From positions 42,555,802 to 42,619,801 of the forward strand of contig CM037879.1 of the NCBI GenBank assembly GCA_021292165.1: DNA of 64,000 nt, in the 5' to 3' direction. The position numbers were made by a program, and so were the translations under genes. Each line of letters starts with the position of its first letter. Position 1 is the first letter of the stretch. The stretch comes from Shinisaurus crocodilurus. Lineage: Eukaryota; Chordata; Lepidosauria; Squamata; Shinisauridae. Of the stretch, positions 46,436-57,354 are shown in pieces. The notes beneath the pieces were generated by a model. The model made no database searches, was not told the origin of the DNA, and was given only the letters and a program-made list of their open reading frames with translations.

Positions 46436-47545
46436 ATCTCACACTTAATACAGCTCCTCATCACTAGATTCTTCTTCAGTGGTCAAGATGTTGAAACTTG
46501 AAAGTATTGAGACAGTCTCTACCAAAACAAGAGCACGTGGGAATGAATGGGATTGCAGCAGCTTTGCAGGAGTACTCATCACAATTTTTTCTAATGCATT
46601 TGCACGTTGATAACTTGAAGTGTTCTTTTGGCAGTGGGTTTTTTGACATTAAGATGGATTGAAGTTTATTATCTTCTAGCTCTGCTCCAGATTCAGTGGG
46701 TTTTGGGATTGTAGGTGTAGGTTTGAGAGCCCAGATCATGGCTTGGTAATTTGCTCTCTTCGCATGATGTTCTAGTGTATCACTTGTTGAGGGAAGCTTA
46801 CGTAATGGTTTTCCTTGCTGAAAAAGCTGCACTCTTAGCTGGTCAATGCTTCTCAGTGATGACGAGTGATGATACATCTTGTTCACAAACATTCAATATC
46901 ATCAAGGCAGACAGTGTGTGACAACCTGTGGTACTATGGAAACCAAGAAGAGCTTGCTTCAGATTGTCTCCTGTTTTCAAAACAATGTCATGGATATGGA
47001 TGTACCTTGTAGGATTTGTTCGCTGCAGCCACCTGTTTTCAGCTAGGTCATGCCAAATCAAAAGAACTAAAAGGTCAGTGTTGTCAGATTGAATGACAAT
47101 TGTTGAATAGCCTTCTTGTTGAGCATCAGAGGTGTGAAGTATAATACGGGTATCTGCTTCTTGTTGTTGAGACAACAGATGTGAAACATCCTTATCACCA
47201 GAATGTGCAACTTCTCCATTAGGAAGTCCACCTACAATAAGTACACAGTCTTGAAGTATCCTTGCCTTAGCAATCAGTTCTTTTCCAAGAAACAGTGCAA
47301 GGTCTTCCTTGTTTTCCGGTGAACTGATAAAACGTCCCCACTTGTGCTTGTCTCATACAACACGTCTAATAGTGCCGCCTTTGAATAGCTTTGATCGGCA
47401 TTGCCTAGTCCCATCTTTAATTGAGGGAGTGGTTGTGTATCGATCAAACACAATATCCATTCTCTGATACACAGTACTGGCTAACAGTGCTGAGGATAAG
47501 TCATGACAGTCTCTCTGAGCTCCAACCCATATCAAGTCCAGACTC
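46436..47545 (-). pseudogene. Broken transposon-type protein gene with EADTR and Cys-rich motifs
   Basis: A minus-strand coding remnant sitting inside the Gypsy element between its zinc knuckle and protease. It reads VFDRYTTTPSIKDGTR, has an in-frame TGA (47352-47354), then DKHKWGRFISSPENKEDL, SQQQEADTRIILHTSDA, VIQSDNTDLLVLL and HSTTGCHTLSAL. A frameshift near 46850 leads into a Cys-rich end (CKCIRKNCDEYSCK, then CSCFGRDC). I recognise this motif order from uncharacterised, repeat-associated animal proteins. The spaced acids (EAD, DNTD) resemble PIN/FEN-type nuclease folds, which is inference. No transposase name can be assigned. Terminal repeats of the inserted unit were not located; its left limit is probably near 46060. 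Confidence 0.55.
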
Positions 47546-47701
47546 TGGGTACATCACCAGCAAAAGGATTATGTGCAGTAATGTTACTGGGCCAACAACC
47601 TATGAGATTTCAAGTGGACAGTAGAGCATCATGCAATGTGATTCCCCAGTACGAATTAGATTCTAGCATAACCATTATGGAGAGCAGCCGCTCCCTGTTG
47701 A

Positions 47702-49037
47702 TCTATATATATATAAAAGAAAGTGTCCTGACTGACTGACTCATAAACGCCCAGCTCAAACCGTTTAATCTAGGAACATGACATTTTGAAGGAACATTGC
47801 TTTTATGACGTAGAGCCCCACTAAGGAAGGATTTTTGGAAATTCCATCCCTAAGGGGGTAAAAAAGGGGGGCAAAATCACCCCACAATCATATCTCCTAT
47901 AGGCAAAACAACTGGGCAGCAGTTATGCAAATTGGCCTCACCTCAGAATTGCTGCAGGAGCCAATAGGAGCAGTTATGCAATAGCCCATACGACACTTAG
48001 AATGTTCGTATGAATTCCTGCAGGGGCCAATAGGGGTGGGTATGCAAATCTCCCCTCAGCCATTTAGAATGTTCTCTGAGGGGGTGAAAAGGGAGGGAAA
48101 CTTTTTAAATAACTGCCTGACTGAATGACTGCTGGGGGGGGGGCGTCACATAGGCTCCATCACGTTTTGATGGATCCGCCCCAACTTGGCACGCATACTC
48201 TCCATCACCCAAGGACAAAGACTGGCGGGTTCAAATCTCCGAAAAACCCTCGCTGCGCCTGTACGGCCCAAAATAGATGAGAGCCAATGGTATCACTTGG
48301 AATGTTCGCAGGGGCCATTCAGGAGCGGTTATGCAAATTGCTCCAACGACATATAGAATGTTCGTATGAACTGCCACAGGGGCCAATCAGGAGCAGATAT
48401 GCAAATCTCTCCTGCATCAAAACAGAATGTTCATATGAACCACAGCCGGGGCGGAGCTGGGATTTCATTATTGGGTAGTCCCGGGGGGGGGGGGCAAGCA
48501 GGGATTTCATTGTTGTGTAGTCCTGGGGAGGGGCAAGCTGGGATTACATTGTTGGGTAGTCCCGGGGGGCGAGAGAGCAGGGATTTCATTGTGTAGTCCT
48601 GAGGGGGCAGGGCTTTCATTGTTGTGTAGTCCCGGGGGGAGCAGGGATTTCATTGTGTAGTCCGGGGGGGGGGACAGAGATTTGACTGTGTAGTCCTGGG
48701 GGGGGAGCTGGGCTTTCATTGTGTAGTCCTGGGGGGGGGGGGGAAGCAAGGATTTTATTTTGTAGTCCCGAGGGGGGGAGGAATTTCATTGTGTAGTCCC
48801 GGGGGAGCTGGGATTTCATTGTTCAGTCCTGGGGGAGCTGGAAGTCCCGGGGTAGTCCTGGGGAAGCTAGAATTCCATTATGTAGTCCCGGGGGACCTTT
48901 CCTATGGAGCGATTCAAAACAGCAGTCAGCGACCTTAAGGAATTTCGAACAAATAGTGCCTATAGGAAAATGACGACCTGTGCAGACTTGGCACGGTCAC
49001 TCTTCATCACGCGAGCGAAGCCGCAGGCAAACGCTAG
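47702..49037 (+). mobile_element. Non-autonomous Helitron
   Basis: A rolling-circle element with textbook ends: it begins TCTATATATATATAAAAG and ends GGCAAACGCTAG. It is flanked by A (47701) and T (49038), the obligatory A/T insertion site with no target duplication. The Gypsy reading frame resumes in register right after the 3' end, which confirms both borders. No Rep/helicase frame is present. The inside carries short direct repeats (GCAGGGGCCAATAGG-like blocks, 47950-48400) and a G-rich minisatellite. Confidence 0.85.
48454..48895 (+). repeat. G-rich minisatellite inside the Helitron
   Basis: About 14 imperfect units of roughly 25-38 bases, each built of GGGATTTCATTGTGTAGTCC followed by a variable G run (4 to 13 G). 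The unit is degenerate and the G-run length varies most. No spacers of constant length are present. Confidence 0.85.
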
Positions 49038-49147
49038 TGTACAATAAGAGCACCATGCAGACAGCAGGGAAATGCAATCTGATACTAACAAATCCTCAAA
49101 ACAGCAAAATGTATCAACTTACATTTGTAGTTGTGAAGGAACTGTTG

Positions 49148-49382
49148 TGAAGGAACAGTGTGGCGTAGTGGTTAGAGTGTTGGACTGGGACTCTGGAGAT
49201 CCGGGTTCTAGTCCCTGCTTGGCCATGAAACTCACTGGGTGACTTTGGGCCAGTCACCGACTCTCAGCCTAACCTACCTCACAGGGTTGTTGTGAGGATA
49301 AAATGGAGAGGAGGATTATGTAAGTCGCCTTGAGTTCCTTGCAGGAAAAATAGGCGGGGTATAAATATAATAAATAAATAAA
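49148..49382 (+). mobile_element. tRNA-derived SINE (GTGGCGTAGTGG head), full length
   Basis: Complete copy of the commonest SINE here. The Pol III-like head is GTGTGGCGTAGTGGTTAGAG with B-box-like GGGTTCTAGTCC. A CORE/MIR-like middle follows (GTGACTTTGGGCCAGTCAC, then CTCACAGGGTTGTTGTGAGG), then a LINE-like tail (GGGTTCCTTGCAGG) and an AATAAATAAA end. It interrupts the Gypsy element after the protease. Confidence 0.85.
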
Positions 49383-49961
49383 ATCAACCCATCCTTTTAG
49401 GTAATGCAGCCATCCAAGCAATGGGGCCATAGGATTGCTCTGTAAAGCAATTAATCATGGGTGCCCCCATTCTCAGATACTATCAGCCAGGAGAGCAGCT
49501 GACTCTACAGTGTGATGCATCTGAAAAGGGACTGGGTGCAGTTCTTTTACAGGAGCAACCAAGTGAATATGCAAGCTGAGCACTGTCAGAGACAGAATAA
49601 GGGTATGCATAAATAGAAAAAAAGCTACTGGCTGTGGTGTTTGGAATAGAGTGTTTCCACCAGTATACTTATGGACATCCAGTAATTGAGCTTTCTGATC
49701 ACAAACCACCGTAGAGACAATGATGAGAAAGCATCTTCTTGGTGCACCTAATGGTTACAGCGCATGTTGATGTATCTACAGAAATGCCAGGTAGAGATCA
49801 GATATCATCCAGGAAAAGCTCTAGTGTTGGCAGACACACTGAGTCATGCCTGTCTACCCAACACAGGAGAAGCTGTATGGGGGGATCAGCACACTGAGTT
49901 GACTAACATGATGCACTAGCTCCAGGTCAAAACAACAAAGCTACAGGAAATTAAAGAGGCA

Positions 49962-50310
49962 ACTAGGGATGTGTGTGGAGCTTGACTGGGGGGTGGGGGG
50001 GTGGAAGTCCAGCGAACTTGCCAGGGCCCGACCCCCCGACGCTCTGCTCACCCTACATGCTTCCCCAGCTCAACTCACGTTCTTGTGAGCCGAGCCGGGG
50101 AAGCGACTTCCAGTTCCCAGCGCTACGTTGTTTACGTAGAAAATGGAGTAAGATACGTTAAAAACGGCCGTGATTTGTGCAAGTTACGCAAATCACGGAT
50201 GCTTTTAACGTATCTCACACCATTTTCTACGTAACCAACGTAGCGCCAGGAACCCTGGCTTGCTGAGCGTGCTGCAAGTCGGTTGGTGGGCAAATCGTCC
50301 ACCCCTAGCT
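49962..50310. mobile_element. Foldback DNA element in the Gypsy spacer
   Basis: Starts CTAGGGATG and ends CACCCCTAG, so the termini are inverted. The centre (50119-50243) is a long palindrome whose arms include CTACGTTG/CAACGTAG, TACGTAGAAAATGG/CCATTTTCTACGTA and CGTGATTTG/CAAATCACG. The Gypsy frame continues on either side. It is non-coding. Confidence 0.6.
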
Positions 50311-50548
50311 GGCAGCAGATCAGGATGCACAACTGCAGCTGGTCAAGCAGGTAATTCTGGATGGATGGTCTGCAAACAAAAGCCAAGTGCCTGCAGGAGC
50401 AGAAGCATATTTTTAGTGCCTGCAGGAAGCATATTTTTAGTTCAAGCAAGAACTCAGTGTCCAAGGTGGACTTATATATCGTGGGCAGACACTTGTGATT
50501 CCAGCCTCTTTGCTCAAGAGAGTCATAGAAAAGATTCATGCCTCACAT

Positions 50549-50690
50549 ATGGGAGTTTTATTTATTTATTATATTTATACCCCGCCTTTTTTCCTGCAAA
50601 CAACCCAAGGCGGCTTACATAATCCTCCTCCTCCTCCTCCTCTCCATTTTATCCTCACAACAACCCGGTGCGGTAGGTTGACAGCTGCTT
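50549..50690 (-). mobile_element. tRNA-derived SINE, 5'-truncated
   Basis: Reverse-orientation 3' half of the GTGGCGTAGTGG SINE: the TTTATTTATTATATTTATACC tail, split here as TTTATTTATT and ATATTTATACC, is followed by CAAGGCGGCTTAC and CCTCACAACAACCC. It interrupts the Gypsy integrase zinc-binding region. Confidence 0.8.
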
Positions 50691-51117
50691 GTGATGGGCT
50701 TGAGAGTGTATTATTGGCCTGGAATGAGCACAGTTGAGGGCATATATGGAAAGGTGTGAGACCTGCTGCTCTAAATGTGACAACCATCAACAGAAAGAGC
50801 CCTTATTGCCACATGAACTTCCCACATAACCATGGGAGATGATTACTATAGATCCACCTATTTACTTTTAAAGGAAAGCAGTACATCATAACTGTAGATT
50901 ACTTTTCCAACTTCTGGGAAATTGATAGTCTGCAGGATACAGGAGCCAGAGGTGTGATCTGGAAGCTAAAGCCACACTTTTCCAGATATGGAATACCTGA
51001 CACAGTCATTAGTGATAATGGACTTCAGTTCACATGTGAAAAATTCAGAGTATTTTCACAGCATTGGGAATTTGATCAGCTTACCTCCTTGCCAGCATAT
51101 CCACAGAGAAATGGCTG

Positions 51118-51790
51118 TCCAAAATAGAGGACTGTCTTCTGCAAGGTCTCCAAAATAGAGGACTGTCCTCTGTGAAGTAGGACAACTGGCCACCCTAGCA
51201 GCCCTGCCGAATTTCTCCGATTTCTGCATCTTGCTGCAGCCCCCCCCCCCAAAAAAAAACTCCATCCCATGCCATTGCAGAGGGTCCAATGACTCTTAGG
51301 AGTGGCTTTTGGAATGGGGGATGCTGCCATGGGGGAGGAGCCAGGAAACTCTGTTGCACAAATGAAGTTCTGCTTGCTCTTCTCTGGATCCAACTGCTTA
51401 GCTTTAGGCAAGACCTTATTCCGCCTCTTCTAGTGATGGGGAACGGCAAGGAGCTGCTATGCAGGGTGTTGAAACACAACCCCCGAATACTGGATTTTCT
51501 ACTTTATTCTCTTGGCTTCTGAAATCTATCCGGTATCTCCATACACTTCCAAACCTAACAGTGCACCCATAAGGGATAAAAACTTGATATTTTAAAATGA
51601 TGTAAACATGTGGGGCAGGTTTCAAAAATTATTTACAGATTTTCAGCAGGGGCAATATGTCACCTGGTCACAGACTTTCTGGCTATGGTGAACTGTATTG
51701 TATTTCTATTTGAATTAAAGTAATTATTTCTAAACTTGCATATGTACATATAAATTAGCAAGTGTAAAATTGTCCTTTTTGTTTGTTTGT
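51118..51790. mobile_element. GTGGCCAC-type DNA element fragments
   Basis: 51118-51200 has the terminal part (AGAGGACTGTCCTCTGTGAA, then GGCCACCCTAG), with a duplicated AAAATAGAGGACTGTC block. 51655-51780 has the internal part (GTATTTCTATTTGAATTAAA). The stretch between is unrecognised. They could be one copy with an insertion or two copies. Confidence 0.5.
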
Positions 51791-51807
51791 TTTGTGGCGA
51801 TACATTT

Positions 51808-52202
51808 CCTCCTTATGGGCATCCAATGAAGGGTGAAAGGAGCACAGAGGCGAAAGTCGCCTCCACGCTCCTCCCACCCTGCAAAAGATTTAAACAGCCT
51901 GTTTGGGCCATCTAAGTCTTTTGCTACAGTGCTCACGAGGAGGGGAGGTTGAGTGGCTGCCACGATATATTGTATGCTGGCGGAGCCTCACTCTCCGCCC
52001 CCCAGAACGCCATCTCCAAGGTTGGTCTTCCGACTTCGGAGCCACAGTCAGCGCAGTTCTTTCCACGCTGGCTGTGAAGGTGGAGGGAGGGCACTCCGAA
52101 GTCAGAGTCCCAGCTTCGACCTCGGAGTTCATTTCCAAAGTTGGAGCTGGGACCTTTCCTACGGCCATTTAATCTGTGTCTAGTAGCCATAGGATTGCAC
52201 CC
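51808..52202 (-). mobile_element. CAATCCTATGG-ended DNA element, copy 3
   Basis: Ends near TTATGGGCATCC and CCATAGGATTGCACC, with internal CTCCAAGGTTGGTCTTCC. Confidence 0.55.
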
Positions 52203-52916
52203 TAAGCAGTTTACATATAACAGTACTAATCAGAGTTTAAAATACACTATTAACAATTACAGCTACAATAATAAAAGCAATTTTAAAAACCCAGTAAAAT
52301 GGAGCAGCATCATGATTAATTACAATTGATTAAAAGCTAGAGGCCCTGCTTAAACAAGTGCATTTAAAACAGGTGTTTAAAACATACCACACTTTCTGCC
52401 TCCTCCTGAACCACATGGGGGAGGATGTTCCAGAAGATGGGCACCACTACTGAGAAGGCCCTGCTAAGTTCCGAGATGTTATGTGGCAACATTCCAATAT
52501 CTTTAACATTATTTATTTGAACACTTTAGCTTTTAAAAGGATAGCAGATACTAAATATGCACAGAGTGGAAATAGAAGTAAATAAAAATATATATAAAGT
52601 TTGAGCACTGAATGGAAAAATGCTATTCTGAGTCACAGTCCTTAGGAATGCAAGCAGCTGCTTATTTTCTGTTTAGTTTGACATCTTTTGTGTGCGTGTG
52701 TTTTTGGGGCAGCCCACATTCAAGTATGCTCACAACAAATTGGTCATTTGAGGTCATTACTACTGTGTAGTAATGGACACAGCCTGCAATTTAGTACTCT
52801 CATGCAAACAGGCCTGAGGTTGTAAAGACAGAACCTTTGTGTTGATTACCGGGAATTAGTCTTCTTAGTGTTTCTTTTTTTAGACCAGTGTTCTCCAACC
52901 TTGGGTCCCCAGATGT
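52203..52916. other. Intergenic, old LINE scraps
   Basis: 52385-52475 resembles a reversed LINE 3' region (GAACCACATGGGGGAGGATG). A repeat end (CAGTGTTCTCCAACCTTGGG) lies directly before the CR1 tail. Nothing else is recognised. Confidence 0.45.
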
Positions 52917-54955
52917 TTCATAGAATCATAGAATCATAGAAAAGTAGAGTTGGAAGGGGCCTACAAGGCCATCGAGTCCAACCCCCTGCTCAATGCAGGA
53001 ATCTAGGTCAAAGCATCTCTGACAGATGTCTGTCCAGCTGCACTTTGAATGCCTCCAGAGTGGGAGAGCCCACCACCTCCCTAGGTAGTTGATTCCATTG
53101 TCTTATTGCTCTGACAGTCAGGAAGTTTTTCCTGATGTTTAGGTGGAATCTAGGTTCCTGTAACTTGAGCCCATTATTCCGTGTCCTGCAAACTGGGATG
53201 AACGAGAAGAGATCTTTGCCCTCCTCTGTGTGACATCCCTTCAAATACTGGAAGAGTGCGATCATATCTCCCCTCAGTCTCCTCTTCTGAAGGCTAAACA
53301 TGCCCAGTTCTTTCAGTCTCTCCTCATAGGGCCTTGTTTCCAGTCCCTTTATCATCCTTGTTGCCCTCCTCTGAACCCTCTCCAGTTTGTCTATGTCCTT
53401 CTTAAAGTGAGGTGCCCAGAACTGGACGCAGTACTCAAGATGAGGCCTAACCAGTGCCGAGTAAAGGGGAATTATCACTTCCCGCGATTTGGAAGCTATA
53501 CTTCTATTAATACAGCCCAAAATTGCATTTGCCTTCTTTGCAGCCACATCGCATTGCTGGCTCATATTCAGTTTGTGATCTACCACAATTCCAAGATCCT
53601 TCTCACTTGTAGTATTGTTGAGCCAAGTGTCCCCCATTCTGTAACTCTGCATTTGGTTTCCTCTCCCTAGGTGCAGCACTTGGCATTTATCCCTATTAAA
53701 TTTCATTCTGTTGTTTTCGGCCCAGCGCTCCAGCCTATCGAGGTCACTTTGAATTTTGTTTCTGTCTTCCAGAGTATTAGCTGTTCCACCCAACTTTGTG
53801 TCATCTGCAAATTTGATAAGCATTCCCTGTACCTCCTGATCCAAGTCATTAATAAAAATGTTGAAGAGCACCGGGCCCAGGACCGAGCCCTGTGGTACCC
53901 CGCTCGTTACCTCTCCCCAGTTTGAGAAGGAACCATTGATAAGCACTCTTTGAGTCCGATTCTGTAGCCAATTGTGGATCCACCTGATAGTTGTTCCATC
54001 TAGCCCACTCTTAGCTAGCTTACTAATCAGGATATCATGAGGCACTTTGTCGAAAGCTTTGCTGAAGTCCAGATATATAATGTCCACAGCATTCCCACAG
54101 TCCACAAGGGAGGTTACCCGATCAAAAAATGAGATCAGATTAGTCTGACAGGATTTGTTCTTGACAAATCCATGCTGGCTTCTAGTAATCACTGCATTGT
54201 TTTCAAGGTGCTTGCAGACTGACTTCTTTATAATCTGCTCAAAAATCTTCCCGGGGATTGATGTCAGACTGACTGGCCTATAGTTCCCAGGTTCCTCCTT
54301 CTTGCCCTTTTTGAAGATGGGAACAACATTTGCCCTCCTCCAGTCGTCTGGCACTTCACCTGTCCTCCATGATTTCTCAAAGATAATAGACAGTGGTTCT
54401 GAGAGTTCTTCTGCCAGTTCCTTTATTACTCTAGGATGTAGCTCATCAGGCCCTGGAGATTTAAACACGTTCAGAGTAATCAGGTGCTCCTTGACCATTT
54501 CCCTATCAATCTCAAGCTGCAATTCTGCCCCTTCAGTCTGCACTTCAGGTTTGCCAGGGGGGTCATAGACCCTCTTTTGGAGAAGACTGAGCCGAAGTAG
54601 GAATTGAACACTTCTGCCTTTTCTTTGTCTTCTGTTATCAATTTGCCATCCTCATTGCGTAGTTGAACCACCAGTTCTTTCTTCTGTCTTTTACTGTGCA
54701 TGTATCTGAAGAAAGCTTTTTTGTTGCTTTTAGCATTCCTCGCTAACCTTAGCTCATTCTCAGCTTTAGCCTTCCTGACACTATTCCTGCAGTTCTGTGC
54801 TACCTGCCTGTACTCTTCCCCTGTAGCCTGTCCTTCCTTCCACTTCCTATACGTGTCCTTTTTTGTTTTCAGGTCATCTTTGAGTTTATTGTGAAGCCAC
54901 ATTGGCTTCTTCTGTTGCCCTCTGCCTTTGCGTTTTGAAGATTGATACTGCAATG
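52917..54955 (-). mobile_element. CR1 LINE, 5'-truncated, nearly intact RT
   Basis: A chicken-repeat-1 type non-LTR retrotransposon. One open frame (54543 to 53008, 511 codons) holds the reverse transcriptase: SPGPDELHPRVIKEL, GNYRPVSLTS, YLDFSKAFDKVPH, SGVPQGSVLGP and the catalytic box FADDTKLGG, followed by the thumb and C-terminal region ending RHLSEML and a stop. An upstream frame (54953 to about 54550) holds the linker before the RT and is offset by a single-base shift near 54550. The endonuclease domain and 5' end are absent. The 3' end is the typical CR1 tail with repeated ATTCTATG units (52917-52940). Only one visible frame break suggests a fairly young copy. Confidence 0.93.
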
Positions 54956-56004
54956 ACCATGAATATCAATTATATTCCTGGCATATGCGGACAAGGAAGT
55001 ATTCCATCTTTTGCCCTTACTAGCCCATATTCACAAGCCTTACAAGAATCTCATCTACACTGATCATTACAGATAGCTGCTATGGCTGGCATGAAAAGAT
55101 ATAAGGGGAAAACATTAAACAATGTTAGCTTCAGAGTCACTACAACTTGAAAGGACTGAATGGCAGATTCAGAGCAGCTCTATTTCAATAATGGCCTATT
55201 TCATTCGTTCAAGTCCCGTCCCTTTTGAACTAATTGACTAAAAAGAGGAACTCTCTCCCTTTAATTTTTGTTTTAAAGAGTTTCAGTGCACGTACTGTGG
55301 AATCATTAAGATGGCAGAATTAGGTGGAAGGCCCCAAATCTTCCCAATATAAATTGTATGTAAAATGTTTAAGTACCGGTAATTCAGGAAAGCGCTACAT
55401 ACAAAGAGCACGATCCAGCCAAAATTAAGCACTAGTAAGCTCCACTGATTTCAATGAGAGTTAATCACACATGTATATGGAAACACCAGTTTTTTAATTG
55501 GCATCAATATTTCTTGATGTTAACACTCACAAGTTTATTCAAGATATCAAGTACATTACTTAACCAGGTGTATTAAGGAGAGACTCTCTCTCTCTCTGAT
55601 TCGGCATAGCCTTAAGATTCCTGATAGCATAGTTACCATTTCCTACAAACTTGAAACCATTTCAAGCATTATCTTAGAAGCAAACGTGAGAGAAAGGATA
55701 CTGTTCAGAGTACCTTTTTTTTTTTTGTCATCATGTTTCTAGAGTATTTAGCACTTTTTCCCCCAAGATTTGTTATGCATTCAGAATTTCAAAGCTGAAT
55801 GCATTAAGTTTTCACAAATCTATCAGCTGTGATTTGCCATTCATTCTGTCCTTGCACAGTGTGTTGAAGTTATGCTAATAGAATCATGTAGTTAAATAGG
55901 TCACAATTGAATTTGCATTCTTCCAACATGTCTCCAGTGAAGAAACAGATCATTCTGCTTCTAAATAATAGTAATAGTAGTAGTAGTAGTAGTAGTAATA
56001 ATAA

Positions 56005-56050
<46 letters not shown>

Positions 56051-56395
56051 GTCTTTAAGCTGCCACAAGACACTTCATTGTCTTTGCTGTAACAGAATAA
56101 CACAGCTACCTCTCTGGAAATTCATATTGACAGATATTTTTTTTTAAAAAAAGGTCAAACACCACACCACACACACACTTCCGCTGCACAATTCATCTAA
56201 CCTTTGTGTATATGTTGCCAGTTATTTTTCTCCATAAGCAAAAAAGAAACCAAGTGATAGCTGACAATACATATTTATTATTAGAGATGATGTATACAGA
56301 AAAGTCTGTGCATTACTGCTAGTCTGACTGAAGGGGTATGACTCTGTATGGCTTAATTGTTGCTGTTTTAAAAAGTAACAAAAACCTGGATAGGA
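54956..56395. other. Intergenic between CR1 and the EPRS1 end
   Basis: Only the TAG/TAA microsatellite and a short MITE scrap (55425-55460) are seen. Confidence 0.5.
55974..56050 (+). repeat. (TAG)n(TAA)n microsatellite
   Basis: TAG units pass into TAA units about 350 bases left of the EPRS1 polyadenylation signal. Confidence 0.9.
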
Positions 56396-56413
56396 TCTGG
56401 GAAGATTTCAGTC

Positions 56414-56419
56414 TTTATT
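56414..56419 (-). promoter_or_regulatory. EPRS1: EPRS1 polyadenylation signal
   Basis: Minus-strand AATAAA about 55 bases downstream of the EPRS1 stop codon. Cleavage would fall near 56395. A very short 3' UTR fits this gene. Confidence 0.65.
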
Positions 56420-56472
56420 TTAAAAAGTTGAGGACTTGAAAGATAAGGAAAATAGTTTTTCCAACTAGCAGC

Positions 56473-56646
<174 letters not shown>

Positions 56647-57289
56647 TTAATTCCCAGCTCATCTAAATTGAAACTCCCCACTACAGCTTTAAGCTAGAAG
56701 AAAGTATTATATATGACCATCCTAACCTATATTGCCTTTAACAAGTGAAAACTTGTTGGAATCAGTGCCATGCCTCTCACCCAGAGTCATAAAAGTTAGG
56801 ATACTATGTAGATTTTCAATGAACCACAGTCAAGATGAGGGAGCAGTCTGTTGTGCCATAGTTAGTAGGAATGCCACAGGACTACAGATGGACCTAGAAC
56901 CAAGGGGTCTCTTGGCAGATTGCCCCACATTTCTGATCCTGACCTCCTTTCCCCAGTGACTGCTAATGCAGTGGGATTGTGGGGATCCCTGCAAGTGCCA
57001 GTCTCAAGGGGGAAAGCTCCAAGGATTATAGCTGTCTGCTGTCACAGTACTTCCACAGGCCTAGAACAAAAGTCCCTACCCTTTCAGCCAGATCACACTC
57101 CTTAGTGATCTAATTCTTTGGAGTCGGACCCATTCCCACATATGCACCTACTACAAGGACTAAGATCCACTTTTACCTAAACAAGAAATGTTATTGCACA
57201 TTTTAAAGCCTCAGAATATAGTGTACATTTCAACTGGTAAATACACATTTTTAAAGTTCTGCGTATATTTTAAACACACACACTTTTAC

Positions 57290-57354
57290 CTGGCAGTGGT
57301 TTTTTTGATCCAGTCCTCACACTCTATTTCTCCACAGAAAGGAATCTGCGCTAT
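57290..57354 (-). CDS. EPRS1: EPRS1 coding exon, second from last
   Basis: A 65-nt exon encoding [21 protein letters not shown] plus two bases of the next Arg codon. The cysteines of FCGEIEC are two of the four zinc ligands in the C-terminal domain of eukaryotic-type ProRS. The acceptor is TACTTCAG and the donor is CCAG|GTAAAAG. Confidence 0.95.

Larger units (their letters stand above)
44980..51117 (+). mobile_element. Decayed Ty3/Gypsy LTR retrotransposon, broken by many insertions
   Basis: Pieces of one Gypsy element can be followed along the plus strand in the expected order. They are an LTR end with AATAAAG near 45019, a gag-like stretch (about 45120-45560), a CCHC-type zinc knuckle (about 45815-45920), a retropepsin segment (about 47560-47690) whose DSGA-type motif reads DSRA, post-protease sequence (49038-49145), RNase H (about 49450-49690, ending near SDHKP), a chromatin-proximal spacer (49780-49960), the integrase zinc-binding region (50320-50548 and 50740-50810) and the integrase core (50880-51115). 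Frames contain stops and shifts and the RT core is missing, so it is dead. The probable 5' LTR start lies left of the hAT at 44292. Confidence 0.8.

Noticed and set aside
48454..48895. CRISPR-like array
   Set aside because: Tandem degenerate units without regular spacers, in a vertebrate Helitron.
49473..49709. 78-codon minus-strand frame
   Set aside because: Antisense to the Gypsy RNase H segment.
53230..53925. Plus-strand frames of 146 and 84 codons
   Set aside because: Antisense shadows of the CR1 reverse transcriptase frame.
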